NCBI RefSeq assembly: GCF_036711975.1
Contig: NC_091970.1
Span: 8,811,501-8,875,500 of the forward strand
Reading direction: 5' to 3'
DNA from: Onthophagus taurus
Lineage: Eukaryota > Arthropoda > Insecta > Coleoptera > Scarabaeidae
DNA: 64,000 bases
Program-made: the position numbers and the translations under genes
Shown: positions 43,901-56,879 of the stretch, in pieces
Position numbering within the stretch: position 1 is the first letter of the stretch
Layout: every line of letters starts with the position of its first letter
Notes under the pieces: model-generated
What the model was told of the DNA's origin: nothing
Database searches by the model: none
Seen by the model: only the letters and a program-made list of their open reading frames with translations

Positions 43901-46113
43901 GATTTATGCTACATCACTAGAAACCGGTGATAGATAACAATGATATAATTATGGATTATGATTTCTTGGTGCATTAGGAACATTTTTTATCCATAACGTT
44001 TTTCTCCATCAGTTTTAGTACTTCCGTCATAGTTGAATTTATTAACAAAAATCGTCCAATCTTGATATTTTATGATTTATGCTACATCACTAGAAACCGG
44101 TGATAGATAAATATGAAACAAGTATAGATTATGATTTCTTGATGCGTTAGGAACATTTTTTATCCACAACGTTTTTCTCCATCAGTTTTTGTACTTCCGT
44201 CATAGTTGAATTTATTAAGAAAAATCGTCCAATCTTGATATTTTATGATTTATGCTACATCACTAGAAACCGGTGATAGATAACAATGATATAATTATGG
44301 ATTATGATTTCTTGGTGCATTAGGAATATTTTTTATCCATAACGTTTTTCTCCATCAGTTTTAGTACTTCCGTCATAGTTGAATTTATTAAGAAAAATCG
44401 TCCAATCTTGATATTTTATGATTTATGCTACATCACTAGAAACCGGTGATAGATAACAATGATATAATTATGGATTATGATTTCTTGGTGCATTAGGAAC
44501 ATTTTTTATCCATAACGTTTTTCTCCATCAGTTTTAGTATTTTCGTCAGAGTTGATTCTATTAAAAAAAAATCGTCCAATCTTGATATTTTATGATTTAT
44601 GCTACATCACTAGAAACCGGTGATAGATAACAATGATATAATTATGGATTATGATTTCTTGGTGCATTAGGAACATTTTTTATCCATAACGTTTTTCTCC
44701 ATCAGTTTTAGTACTTCCGTCATAGTTGAATTTATTAACAAAAATCGTCCAATCTTGATATTTTATGATTTATGCTACATCACTAGAAACCGGTGATAGA
44801 TAACTGTGATATAATTACGGATTATGATTTCCTGATGCATTAGGAATATTTTTTATCCATAACGTTTTTCTCCATCAGTTTTAGTACTTCCGTCATAGTT
44901 GAATTTATTATGAAAAATCGTCCAATCTTGATATTTTATGATTTATGCTACATCACTAGAAACCGGTGATAGATAAATATGAAACAAGTATAGATTATGA
45001 TTTCTTGATGCGTTAGGAACATTTTTTATCCACGACGTTTTACTCCATCAGTTTTAGTACTTCCGTCATAGTTGAATTTATTAAGAAAAATCGTCCAATC
45101 TTGATATTTTATGATTTATACTACATCACTAGAAACCGGTGATAGATAACAATGATATAATTATGGATTATGATTTTTTGATGCATTAGGAACATTTTTT
45201 ATCCATAACGTTTTTCTCCATCAGTTTTAGTACTTCCGTTATTCATCGTGTTTTAAACATTTTATTTTAGTTCCCTGAAGATGATTCAATGCGTTGAAAC
45301 ACGTAAAATCGCTTAATTACAATAAAATCTAATATGGTAAGAAATAATCTTTATGCCAGAAAAAATACAATACTTTTTGGAACAAAATCAAAAAGAATTA
45401 TAGAAGATTTAAAATTTGATTTGAATTAGATTTTATTGGAATACAACAACACACAAAAGAGAGATCCAGGTTAGTTACTCCCGTTCTGTTTAGAAAAGCC
45501 GAGCTTGTGTTTATAAAGATTTCACGTAAACGTTTGTATTTTGTGGATAGAATGTTTAAAATTACTTTATAATGGCTGTTTTTGCTTCTATTTTCTCCCA
45601 TTTAATGACTCCAGAACGGGAGAGGGAACAAAAGAATCTTTATTAAAACGTTATTCGGATTATCTTTAAGTATTAAACGATTACGCAAATTTTGCTATTA
45701 ATAAATCAAGTTAAGAGTTAATCCATTTATAATAATTATGCAAATCGAGCAATTAATAAATCAAATTTTCATTTTTTTAATTATAACCCAAATCGTGTTA
45801 ATTGGTTCATATTTGGTACATATCGAAATTTAATTTGTCTATTGAATATTAGATGGCGCCTAAAAAGACTGTGTTAAGTAAAACGTGTTTGGTATTAAAA
45901 TACGGAAGCGATAATAACTTATAGGATTATTTACCTGCATAAGACCGCCTTCCTCATCGGGAAGACATCCGTACGTAAATTCCGCCTCGTAATTCCCTGT
46001 AGTTTCATCTTGTTCGATTTCCACGGCAGTAAAACACATTCCACCCTGCTTTATTTCGCAAGTCCCATTCGTTTGGTTATCCGGGCAGTGACCTTGGCAA
46101 TAACATCTTCTCA
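37951..46113 (-). CDS. tkv: BMP type I receptor serine/threonine kinase (thickveins/BMPR1 type), first exon(s) not in view
   Basis: Cell-surface receptor that binds Dpp/BMP ligands and phosphorylates Mad-type Smads. Two exons are seen: 46113-45935 (phase 2 start) and 39258-37951, joining in phase 0, about 494 residues. The ligand-binding ectodomain has the toxin-fold cysteines (CYCQGHCPDN, TYGCLPDEEGG, ending IECCNGSDNCNKDL). One membrane helix follows (PLMVLFTSITACIIFLLAVI). The GS box is SGSGSGLP. The kinase has GRGRYGEVWLARW, the VAVK lysine, HRDIKSKN, DFGLA and APE. The L45 loop (ADIKGTGSWTQ) is the BMPR1/Tkv type rather than the ACVR1/Sax type. The C-terminus is KIV. The 6.7-kb intron holds a 173-bp satellite. 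The signal-peptide exon must lie upstream (higher coordinates), perhaps beyond the 267-bp array. Confidence 0.93.
39318..39520. repeat. Single diverged unit of the 267-bp repeat family
   Basis: GTGTGTATTAGTCGTGTTCC, GTGTAATTTTTTTTGC and CAAATTTGAATTGTGTGC occur in the same order as in the array at 46180-56870. It carries the TTTTACATAGT variant typical of array edges rather than the interior TTTTAGACAGT. It lies in the receptor intron, just before the 173-bp array. Confidence 0.88.
39590..45240. repeat. 173-bp satellite, about 32 copies, in the receptor intron
   Basis: Monomers carry ATCCATAACGTTTTTCTCCA, GAATTTATTAAGAAAAATCG, TTGATATTTTATGATTTATG and ACTAGAAACCGGTGATAGAT. Variant markers recur. 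TATTTTCGTCAGAGTTGATT appears near 40730, 41425, 42115, 42810, 43850 and 44540, mostly ~692 bp apart (four monomers). A block with ATATGAAACAAGTATAGATT and CTGTGATATAATTACGG repeats at ~1,736 bp (ten monomers; 43075 and 44812). The monomers are homologous, in reverse orientation, to the Vti1a intron satellite. Confidence 0.96.
45275..45300 (+). other. Third hairpin motif: CTGAAGA, stem, GAAAC
   Basis: CTGAAGA (45275-45281) is followed by TGATTCAATGCGTT, where TTCAA pairs with TTGAA across TGCG, and then GAAAC (45296-45300). It has the same constant flanks as 9163-9188 and 9498-9521. It lies directly at the edge of the 173-bp array. Confidence 0.4.
45301..45934. other. Single-copy intron sequence of the receptor gene
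   Basis: No gene, repeat or RNA feature seen between the array edge and the ectodomain exon, apart from the normal donor GTAAAT beside the exon. Confidence 0.5.
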
Positions 46114-46179
46114 CTGTAAAATAATAATTAATAAATGATAAAATTTTGAATATTTAATATCATTGATATAAGATGGAAA

Positions 46180-49100
46180 AAATGTGTGTATTAGTCGTGT
46201 TCCCAATGATATTTTACATAGTCTAGAAAAAAAAAATTTTCAAAAATTAAAATTTCAAATTTATAGCTAAAGGAACGACTTTTAGCAATCGTGTAATTTT
46301 TTTTGCAACTACCAAATTTGAATTGTGCATGCTCATCGTGTTCCCTAGGTCATGATGAACATCTTTGGAACAAAAAAATCGAAAAAATTTAAAATTCCGA
46401 ATTTAATAGTTAAGGAAATAAGTACTTTGTCATTGCCAAAATTGAAAAATGTGTGTATTAGTCGTGTTCCCAAGGATATTTTAGACAGTGTTGCAGAAAA
46501 AAAAATTTCAAAAACTAAAATTTCTAATTTATAGCTAAAGGAACGACTTTTAGCAATCGTGTAATTTTTTTTGCAACTACCAAATTTGAATTGTGCGTGC
46601 TCATCGTGTTCCCTAGGTCATGCTGAACATCTTTGGAACAAAAAAATCGAAAAAATTTAAAATTCCGAATTTATTAGTTAAGGAAATAAGTGCTTTGTCA
46701 TTGCCAAAATTGAAAAATGTGTGTATTAGTCGTGTTCCCAAGGATATTTTAGACAGTATTGAAGAAAAAAATTTTCAAAAACTAAAATTTTTAATTTATA
46801 GCTAAAGAAACGACTTTTAATAATCGTGTAATTTTTTTTGCAACTACCAAATTTGAATTGTGCGTGCTCATCGTGTTCTCTAGGTCATGCTGAACATCTT
46901 TGGAACAAAAAAATCGAAAAAATTTAAAATTCCGAATTTAATAGTTAAGGAAATAAGTGCTTTGTCATTGCCAAAATTGAAAAATGTGTGTATTAGTCGT
47001 GTTCCCAAGGATATTTTAGACAGCGTTGAAGAAAAAAATTTTCAAAAATTAAAATTTTAAATTTAGAGCTAAAGGAACGACTTTTAGCAATCGTGTAATT
47101 TTTTTTGCAACTACCAAATTTGAATTGTGCATGCTCATCGTGTTCCCTAGGTCATGCTGAACATCTTTGGAACAAAAAAATCGAAAAAATTTAAAATTCT
47201 GATTTTATTAGTTAAGGAAATAAGTACTTTGTCATTTCCAAAATTGAAAAATGTGTGTATTAGTCGTGTTCCCAAGGATATTTTAGACAGCGTTGAAGAA
47301 AAAAATTTTCAAAAACTAAAATTTCTAATTTATAGCAAAAGAAACGACTTGTTGTAATCGTGTAATTTTTTTTGCAACTACCAAATTTGAATTGTGCCTG
47401 CTCATCGTGTTCCCTAGGTCATGCTGAACATCTTTGGAACAAAAAAATCGAAAAAATTTAAAATTCCGAATTTATTAGTTAAGGAAATAAGTACTTTGTC
47501 ATTGCCAAAATTGAAAAATGTGTGTATTAATCGTGTTCCCAAGGATATTTTAGACAGCGTTGAAGAAAAAAATTTACAAAAACTAAAATTTCAAATTTAT
47601 AGCTAAAGGAACGACTTTTAGCAATCGTGTAATTTTTTTTGCAACTACCAAATTTGAATTGTGCGTGCTCATCGTGTTCCCTAGGTCATGCTGAACATCT
47701 TTGGAACAAAAAAATCGAAAAAATTTAAAATTCCGAATTTAATAGTTAAGGAAATAAGTGCTTTGTCATTGCCAAAATTGAAAAATGTGTGTATTAGTCG
47801 TGTTCCCAAGGATATTTTAGACAGTATTGAAGAAAAAAATTTTCAAAAACTAAAATTTTTAATTTATAGCTAAAGAAACGACTTTTAATAATCGTGTAAT
47901 TTTTTTTGCAACTACCAAATTTGAATTGTGCGTGCTCATCGTGTTCTCTAGGTCATGCTGAACATCTTTGGAACAAAAAAATCGAAAAAATTTAAAATTC
48001 CGAATTTAATAGTTAAGGAAATAAGTGCTTTGTCATTGCCAAAATTGAAAAATGTGTGTATTAGTCGTGTTCCCAAGGATATTTTAGACAGTGTTGCAGA
48101 AAAAAAATTTTCAAAAACTAAAATTTCTAATTTATAGCAAAAGAAACGACTTTTTGTAATCGCGTAATTTTTTTTGCAACTACCAAATTTGAATTGTGCG
48201 TGCTCATCGTGTTCCCTAGGTCATGCTGAACATCTTTGGAACAAAAAAATCGAAAAAATTTAAAATTCCGAATTTAATAGTTAAGGAAATAAGTGCTTTG
48301 TCATTGCCAAAATTGAAAAATGTGTGTATTAGTCGTGTTCCCAATGATATTTTAGACAGTGTTGAAGAAAAAAATTTTCAAAAACTAAAATTTCTAATTT
48401 ATAGCTAAAGAAACGACTTTTAACAATCGTGTAATTTTTTTTGCAACTCCCAAATTTGAATTGTGCGTGCTCATCGTGTTCCCTAGGTCATGATGAACAT
48501 CTTTGGAACAAAAAAATCGAAAAAATTTAAAATTCCGAATTTAATAGTTAAGGAAATAAGTACTTTGTCATTGCCAAAATTGAAAAATGTGTGTATTAGT
48601 CGTGTTCCCAAGGATATTTTAGACAGTGTTGAAGAAAAAAATTTTCAAAAACTAAAATTTTTAATTTATAGCTAAAGAAACGACTTTTAATAATCGTGTA
48701 ATTTTTTTTGCAACTACCAAATTTGAATTGTGCGTGCTCATCGTGTTCCCTAGGTCATGCTGAACATCTTTGGAACAAAAAAATCGAAAAAATTTAAAAT
48801 TCCGAATTTATTAGTTAAGGAAATAAGTACTTTGTCATTGCCAAAATTGAAAAATGTGTGTATTAATCGTGTTCCCAAGGATATTTTAGACAGCGTTGAA
48901 GAAAAAAATTTACAAAAACTAAAATTTCAAATTTATAGCTAAAGGAACGACTTTTAGCAATCGTGTAATTTTTTTTGCAACTACCAAATTTGAATTGTGT
49001 GTGCTCATCGTGTTCCCTAGGTCATGCTGAACATCTTTGGAACAAAAAAATCGAAAAAATTTAAAATTCCGAATTTAATAGTTAAGGAAATAAGTGCTTT

Positions 49101-52100
49101 GTCATTGCCAAAATTGAAAAATGTGTGTATTAGTCGTGTTCCCAAGGATATTTTAGACAGCGTTGAAGAAAAAAATTTCCAAAAACTAAAATTTCTAATT
49201 TATAGCTAAAGGAACGACTTTTAGCAATCGTGTAATTTTTTTTGCAACTACCAAATTTGAATTGTGTGTGCTCATCGTGTTCCCTAGGTCATGCTGAACA
49301 TCTTTGGAACAAAAAAATCGAAAAAATTTAAAATTCCGAATTTAATAGTTAAGGAAATAAGTGCTTTGTCATTGCCAAAATTGAAAAATGTGTGTATTAG
49401 TCGTGTTCCCAAGGATATTTTAGACAGCGTTGAAGAAAAAAATTTCCAAAAACTAAAATTTCTAATTTATAGCTAAAGGAACGACTTTTAGCAATCGTGT
49501 AATTTTTTTTGCAACTACCAAATTTGAATTGTGTGTGCTCATCGTGTTCCCTAGGTCATGCTGAACATCTTTGGAACAAAAAAATCGAAAAAATTTAAAA
49601 TTCCGAATTTAATAGTTAAGGAAATAAGTGCTTTGTCATTGCCAAAATTGAAAAATGTGTGTATTAGTCGTGTTCCCAAGGATATTTTAGACAGCGTTGA
49701 AGAAAAAAATTTCCAAAAACTAAAATTTCTAATTTATAGCTAAAGGAACGACTTTTAGCAATCGTGTAATTTTTTTTGCAACTACCAAATTTGAATTGTG
49801 CATGCTCATCGTGTTCCCTAGATCATGATGAACATCTTTGGAACAAAAAAATCGAAAAAATTTAAAATTCCGAATTTAATAGTTAAGGAAATAAGTACTT
49901 TGTCATTGCCAAAATTGAAAAATGTGTGTATTAGTCGTGTTCCCAATGATATTTTAGACACTGTTGAAGAAAAAAAAATTTCAAAAACTAAAATTTCTAA
50001 TTTATAGCGAAAGAAACGACTTTTTGTAATCGCGTAATTTTTTTTGCAACTACCAAATTTGAATTGTGCGTGCTCATCGTGTTCCCTAAGTCATGCTGAA
50101 CATCTTTGGAACAAAAAAATCGAAAAAATTTAAAATTCTGAATTTATTAGTTAAGGAAATAAAAACTTTGTCATTGCCAAAATTGAAAAATGTGTGTATT
50201 AGTCGTGTTCCCAAGGATATTTTAGACAGTGTTGAAGAAAAAAATTTCAAAAACTAAAATTTCTAATTTATAGCTGAAGAAACGACTTTTAATAATCGTG
50301 TAATTTTTTTTGCAACTACCAAATTTGAATTGTGCGTGCTCATCGTGTTCCCTAGGTCATGCTGAACATCTTTGGAACAAAAAAATCGAAAAAATTTAAA
50401 ATTCTGAACTTATTAGTTAAGGAAATAAGTGCTTTGTCATTGCCAAAATTGAAAAATGTGTGTATTAGTCGTGTTCCCAAGGATATTTTAGACAGTGTTG
50501 AAGAAAAAAATTTTCAAAAACTAAAATTTCTAATTTATAGCAAAAGAAACGACTTTTTGTAATCGCGTAATTTTTTTTGCAACTACCAAATTTGAATTGT
50601 GCGTGCTCATCGTGTTCCCTAGGTCATGCTGAACATCTTTGGAACAAAAAAATCGAAAAAATTTAAAATTCTTAATTTATTAGTTAAGGAAATAAGTGCT
50701 TTGTCATTGCCAAAATTGAAAAATGTGTGTATTAGTCGTGTTCCCAAGGATATTTTAGACAGTGTTGCAGAAAAAAAATTTTCAAAAACTAAAATTTCTA
50801 ATTTATAGCAAAAGAAACGACTTTTTGTAATCGCGTAATTTTTTTTGCAACTACCAAATTTGAATTGTGCGTGCTCATCGTGTTCCCTAGGTCATGCTGA
50901 ACATCTTTGGAACAAAAAAATCGAAAAAATTTAAAATTCCGAATTTATTAGTTAAGGAAATAAGTACTTTGTCATTGCCAAAATTGAAAAATGTGTGTAT
51001 TAGTCGTGTTCCCAAGGATATTTTAGACAGTGTTGAAGAAAAAAATTTTCAAAAACTAAAATTTCTAATTTATAGCTGAAGAAACGACTTTTTGTAATCG
51101 CGTAATTTTTTTTGCAACTACCAAATTTGAATTGTGCGTGCTCATCGTGTTCCCTAGGTCATGCTGAACATCTTTGGAACAAAAAAATCGAAAATATTTA
51201 AAATTCTGAACTTATTAGTTAAGGAAATAAGTATTTTGTCATTGCCAAAATTGAAAAATGTGTGTATTAGTCGTGTTCCCAAGGATATTTTAGACAGTGT
51301 TGAAGAAAAAAATTTTCAAAAACTAAAATTTCTAATTTATAGCTGAAGAAACGACTTTTTGTAATCGCGTAATTTTTTTTGCAACTACCAAATTTGAATT
51401 GTGCGTGCTCATCGTGTTCCCTAGGTCATGCTGAACATCTTTGGAACAAAAAAATCGAAAAAATTTAAAATTCCGAATTTATTAGTTAAGGAAATAAGTA
51501 CTTTGTCATTGCCAAAATTGAAAAATGTGTGTATTAGTCGTGTTCCCAAGGATATTTTAGACAGTGTTGAAGAAAAAAATTTTCAAAAACTAAAATTTTT
51601 AATTTATAGCAAAAGAAACGACTTTTTGTAATCGTGTAATTTTTTTTGCAACTACCAAATTTGAAAGTGCGTGCTCATCGTGTTCCCTAGGTCATGCTGA
51701 ACATCTTTGGAACAAATAAAATCGAAAAAATTTAAAATTCTGAACTTATTAGTTAAGGAAATAAGTACTTTGTCATTGCCAAAATTGAAAAATGTGTGTA
51801 TTAGTCGTGTTCCCAAGGATATTTTAGACAGTGTTGAAGAAAAAAATTTTCAAAAACTAAAATTTTTAATTTATAGCTAAAGGAACGACTTTTAGCAATC
51901 GTGTAATTTTTTTTGCAACTACCAAATTTGAATTGTGCGTGCTCATCGTGTTCCCTAGGTCATGCTGAACATCTTTGGAACAAAAAAATCGAAAAAATTT
52001 AAAATTCTGAACTTATTAGTTAAGGAAATAAGTACTTTGTCTTTGCCAAAATTGAAAAATGTGTGTATTAGTCGTGTTCCCAAGGATATTTTAGACAGTG

Positions 52101-55100
52101 TTGCAGAAAAAAAATTTTCAAAAACTAAAATTTCTAATTTATAGCTGAAGAAACGACTTGTGTAATCGTGTAATTTTTTTTGCAACTACCAAATTTGAAT
52201 TGTGCGTGCTCATCGTGTTCCCTAGGTCATGCTGAACATCTTTGGAACAAAAAAATCGAAAAAATTTAAAATTCCGAATTTATTAGTTAAGGAAATAAGT
52301 ACTTTGTCGTTGCCAAAATTGAAAAATGTGTGTATTAGTCGTGTTCCCAATGACATTTTAGACAGTGTTGCAGAAAAAAAATTTTCAAAAACTAAAATTT
52401 CTAATTTATAGCTGAAGAAACGACTTTTAATAATCGCGTAATTTTTTTTGCAACTACCAAATTTGAATTGTGCGTGCTCATCGTGTTCCCTAGGTCATGT
52501 GGAACATCTTTGGAACAAAAAAATCGAAAAAATTTAAAATTCTGAACTTATTAGTTAAGGAAATAAGTACTCTGTCATTGCCAAAATTGAAAAATGTGTG
52601 TATTAGTCGTGTTCCCAATGATATTTTAGACAGTGTTGCAGAAAAAAAATTTTCAAAAACTAAAATTTCTAATTTATAGCTGAAGAAACGACTTTTTGTA
52701 ATCGCGTAATTTTTTTTGCAACTACCAAATTTGAATTGTGCGTGCTCATCGTGTTCCCTAGGTCATGTGGAACATCTTTGGAACAAAAAAATCGAAAAAA
52801 TTTAAAATTCCGAATTTATTAGTTAAGGAAATAAGTACTTTGTCGTTGCCAAAATTGAAAAATGTGTGTATTAGTCGTGTTCCCAATGACATTTTAGACA
52901 GTGTTGCAGAAAAAAAATTTTCAAAAACTAAAATTTCTAATTTATAGCTGAAGAAACGACTTTTAATAATCGCGTAATTTTTTTTGCAACTACCAAATTT
53001 GAATTGTGCGTGCTCATCGTGTTCCCTAGGTCATGTGGAACATCTTTGGAACAAAAAAATCGAAAAAATTTAAAATTCCGAATTTATTAGTTAAGGAAAT
53101 AAGTACTTTGTCGTTGCCAAAATTGAAAAATGTGTGTATTAGTCGTGTTCCCAATGACATTTTAGACAGTGTTGCAGAAAAAAAATTTTCAAAAACTAAA
53201 ATTTCTAATTTATAGCTGAAGAAACGACTTTTAATAATCGCGTAATTTTTTTTGCAACTACCAAATTTGAATTGTGCGTGCTCATCGTGTTCCCTAGGTC
53301 ATGCTGAACATCTTTGGAACAAAAAAATCGAAAAAATTTAAAATTCCGAATTTATTAGTTAAGGAAATAAGTACTTTGTCGTTGCCAAAATTGAAAAATG
53401 TGTGTATTAGTCGTGTTCCCAATGACATTTTAGACAGTGTTGCAGAAAAAAAATTTTCAAAAACTAAAATTTCTAATTTATAGCTGAAGAAACGACTTTT
53501 AATAATCGCGTAATTTTTTTTGCAACTACCAAATTTGAATTGTGCGTGCTCATCGTGTTCCCTAGGTCATGTGGAACATCTTTGGAACAAAAAAATCGAA
53601 AAAATTTAAAATTCCGAATTTATTAGTTAAGGAAATAAGTACTTTGTCGTTGCCAAAATTGAAAAATGTGTGTATTAGTCGTGTTCCCAATGACATTTTA
53701 GACAGTGTTGCAGAAAAAAAATTTTCAAAAACTAAAATTTCTAATTTATAGCTGAAGAAACGACTTTTAATAATCGCGTAATTTTTTTTGCAACTACCAA
53801 ATTTGAATTGTGCGTGCTCATCGTGTTCCCTAGGTCATGCTGAACATCTTTGGAACAAAAAAATCGAAAAAATTTAAAATTCCGAATTTATTAGTTAAGG
53901 AAATAAGTACTTTGTCGTTGCCAAAATTGAAAAATGTGTGTATTAGTCGTGTTCCCAATGACATTTTAGACAGTGTTGCAGAAAAAAAATTTTCAAAAAC
54001 TAAAATTTCTAATTTATAGCTGAAGAAACGACTTTTAATAATCGCGTAATTTTTTTTGCAACTACCAAATTTGAATTGTGCGTGCTCATCGTGTTCCCTA
54101 GGTCATGTGGAACATCTTTGGAACAAAAAAATCGAAAAAATTTAAAATTCTGAACTTATTAGTTAAGGAAATAAGTACTCTGTCATTGCCAAAATTGAAA
54201 AATGTGTGTATTAGTCGTGTTCCCAATGATATTTTAGACAGTGTTGCAGAAAAAAAATTTTCAAAAACTAAAATTTCTAATTTATAGCTGAAGAAACGAC
54301 TTTTTGTAATCGCGTAATTTTTTTTGCAACTACCAAATTTGAATTGTGCGTGCTCATCGTGTTCCCTAGGTCATGTGGAACATCTTTGGAACAAAAAAAT
54401 CGAAAAAATTTAAAATTCCGAATTTATTAGTTAAGGAAATAAGTACTTTGTCGTTGCCAAAATTGAAAAATGTGTGTATTAGTCGTGTTCCCAATGACAT
54501 TTTAGACAGTGTTGCAGAAAAAAAATTTTCAAAAACTAAAATTTCTAATTTATAGCTGAAGAAACGACTTTTAATAATCGCGTAATTTTTTTTGCAACTA
54601 CCAAATTTGAATTGTGCGTGCTCATCGTGTTCCCTAGGTCATGTGGAACATCTTTGGAACAAAAAAATCGAAAAAATTTAAAATTCTGAACTTATTAGTT
54701 AAGGAAATAAGTACTCTGTCATTGCCAAAATTGAAAAATGTGTGTATTAGTCGTGTTCCCAATGACATTTTAGACAGTGTTGCAGAAAAAAAATTTTCAA
54801 AAACTAAAATTTCTAATTTATAGCTGAAGAAACGACTTGTGTAATCGTGTAATTTTTTTTGCAACTACCAAATTTGAATTGTGCGTGCTCATCGTGTTCC
54901 CTAGGTCATGCTGAACATCTTTGGAACAAAAAAATCGAAAAAATTTAAAATTCCGAATTTATTAGTTAAGGAAATAAGTACTTTGTCGTTGCCAAAATTG
55001 AAAAATGTGTGTATTAGTCGTGTTCCCAATGACATTTTAGACAGTGTTGCAGAAAAAAAATTTTCAAAAACTAAAATTTCTAATTTATAGCTGAAGAAAC

Positions 55101-56870
55101 GACTTTTAATAATCGCGTAATTTTTTTTGCAACTACCAAATTTGAATTGTGCGTGCTCATCGTGTTCCCTAGGTCATGTGGAACATCTTTGGAACAAAAA
55201 AATCGAAAAAATTTAAAATTCCGAATTTATTAGTTAAGGAAATAAGTGCTTTGTCATTGCCAAAATTGAAAAATGTGTGTATTAGTCGTGTTCCCAAGGA
55301 TATTTTAGACAGTGTTGAAGAAAAAATTTTCAAAAACTAAAATTTCTAATTTATAGCTGAAGAAACGATTTTTAATAATCGCGTAATTTTTTTTGCAACT
55401 ACCAAATTTGAATTGTGCGTGCTCATCGTGTTCCCTAGGTCATGTTGAACATCTTTGGAACAAAAAAATCGAAAAAATTTAAAATTTTGAACTTATTAGT
55501 TATGGAAATAAGTACTTTGTCATTGCCAAAATTGAAAAATGTGTGTATTAGTCGTGTTCCCAATGATATTTTAGACAGTGTTGCAGAAAAATTTTCAAAA
55601 ACTAAAATTTCTAATTTATAGCTGAAGAAACGACTTTTTGTAATCGCGTAATTTTTTTTGCAACTACCAAATTTGAATTGTGTGTGTTCATCGTGCTCCT
55701 TAGGTCATGTTGAACATCTTTGGAACAAAAAAATCGAAAAAATTTAAAATTCCGAATTTATTAGTTAAGGAAATAAGTACTTTGTCGTTGCCAAAATTGA
55801 AAAATGTGTGTATTAGTCGTGTTCCCAAGGATATTTTAGACAGTGTTGAAGAAAGAAATTTTCAAAAACTAAAATTTTTAATTTATAGCAAAAGAAACGA
55901 CTTTTTGTAATCGCGTAATTTTTTTTGCAACTACCAAATTTGAATTGTGCGTGCTCATCGTGTTCCCTAGGTCATGCTGAACATCTTTGGAACAAAAAAA
56001 TCGAAAAAATTTAAAATTCCGAATTTAATAGTTAAGGAAATAAGTACTTTGTCATTGCCAAAATTGAAAAATGTGTGTATTAGTCGTGTTCCCAAGGATA
56101 TTTTAGACAGTGTTGCAGAAAAAAAATTTTCAAAAACTAAAATTTCTAATTTATAGCAAAAGAAACGACTTTTTGTAATCGCGTAATTTTTTTTGCAACT
56201 ACCAAATTTGAATTGTTCGTGCTCATCGTGTTCCCTAGGTCATGCTGAACATCTTTGGAACAAAAAAATCGAAAAAATTTAAAATTCCGAATTTATTAGT
56301 TAAGGAAATAAGTACTTTGTCATTGCCAAAATTGAAAAATGTGTGTATTAGTCGTGTTCCCAAGGATATTTTAGACAGTGTTGAAGAAAAAAAATTTTCA
56401 AAAACTAAAATTTCTAATTTATAGCTAAAGAAACGACTTTTAATAATCGTGTAATTTTTTTTGCAACTACCAAATTTGAATTGCGCGTGCTCATCGTGTT
56501 CTCTAGGTCATGTTGAACATCTTTGGAACAAAAAAATCGAAGAAATTTAAAATTCTGAATTTATTAGTTAAGGAAATAAGTACTTTGTCATTGCCAAAAT
56601 TGAAAAATGTGTGTATTAGTCGTGTTCCCAAGGATATTTTACGTAGTCTAGAAAAAAAATTTTTTCAAAAATTAAAATTTCAAATTTAGAGCTAAAGGAG
56701 CGACTTTTAACAATCGTGTAATTTTTTTTGCAACTACCAAATTTGAATTGTGCGTGCTCATCGTGTTCCCTAGGTCATGCTGAACATCTTAGGACCAAAA
56801 AAATCGAAAAAATTTAAAATTGCGAATTTATTAACTAATAAATAATGACTTAGTAATCGTGTAATTTTTT
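46180..56870. repeat. 267/268-bp satellite, about 40 copies, each with a short open frame
   Basis: A highly regular array next to the receptor ectodomain exon. Each unit contains CTGAACATCTTTGGAACAAA, AATCGAAAAAATTTAAAATT, TTGTCATTGCCAAAATTG and GTGTGTATTAGTCGTGTTCC. In 33 units an ATG opens a 60-67-codon frame beginning M(L/M/W)NIFGTKKSKKFK, ending in two alternative ways because of A-run length changes. The unit is itself an old dimer of ~134-bp halves. Units 49024-49743 are almost identical, and the unit at 47421 recurs at 48757 (a five-unit period). Edge units (46190, 56635) carry a TTTTAC(A/G)TAGTCTAG variant. Confidence 0.97.
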
Positions 56871-56879
56871 TTCTTTCTG

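Noticed and set aside
46352..56424. Dozens of tandem 60-67-codon frames as a real gene family or polyprotein
   Set aside because: They follow the 267/268-bp satellite period exactly, stop in every unit, span the junction of two ancestral half-repeats and vary at both non-synonymous sites and A-run lengths. No splice or promoter logic supports translation.
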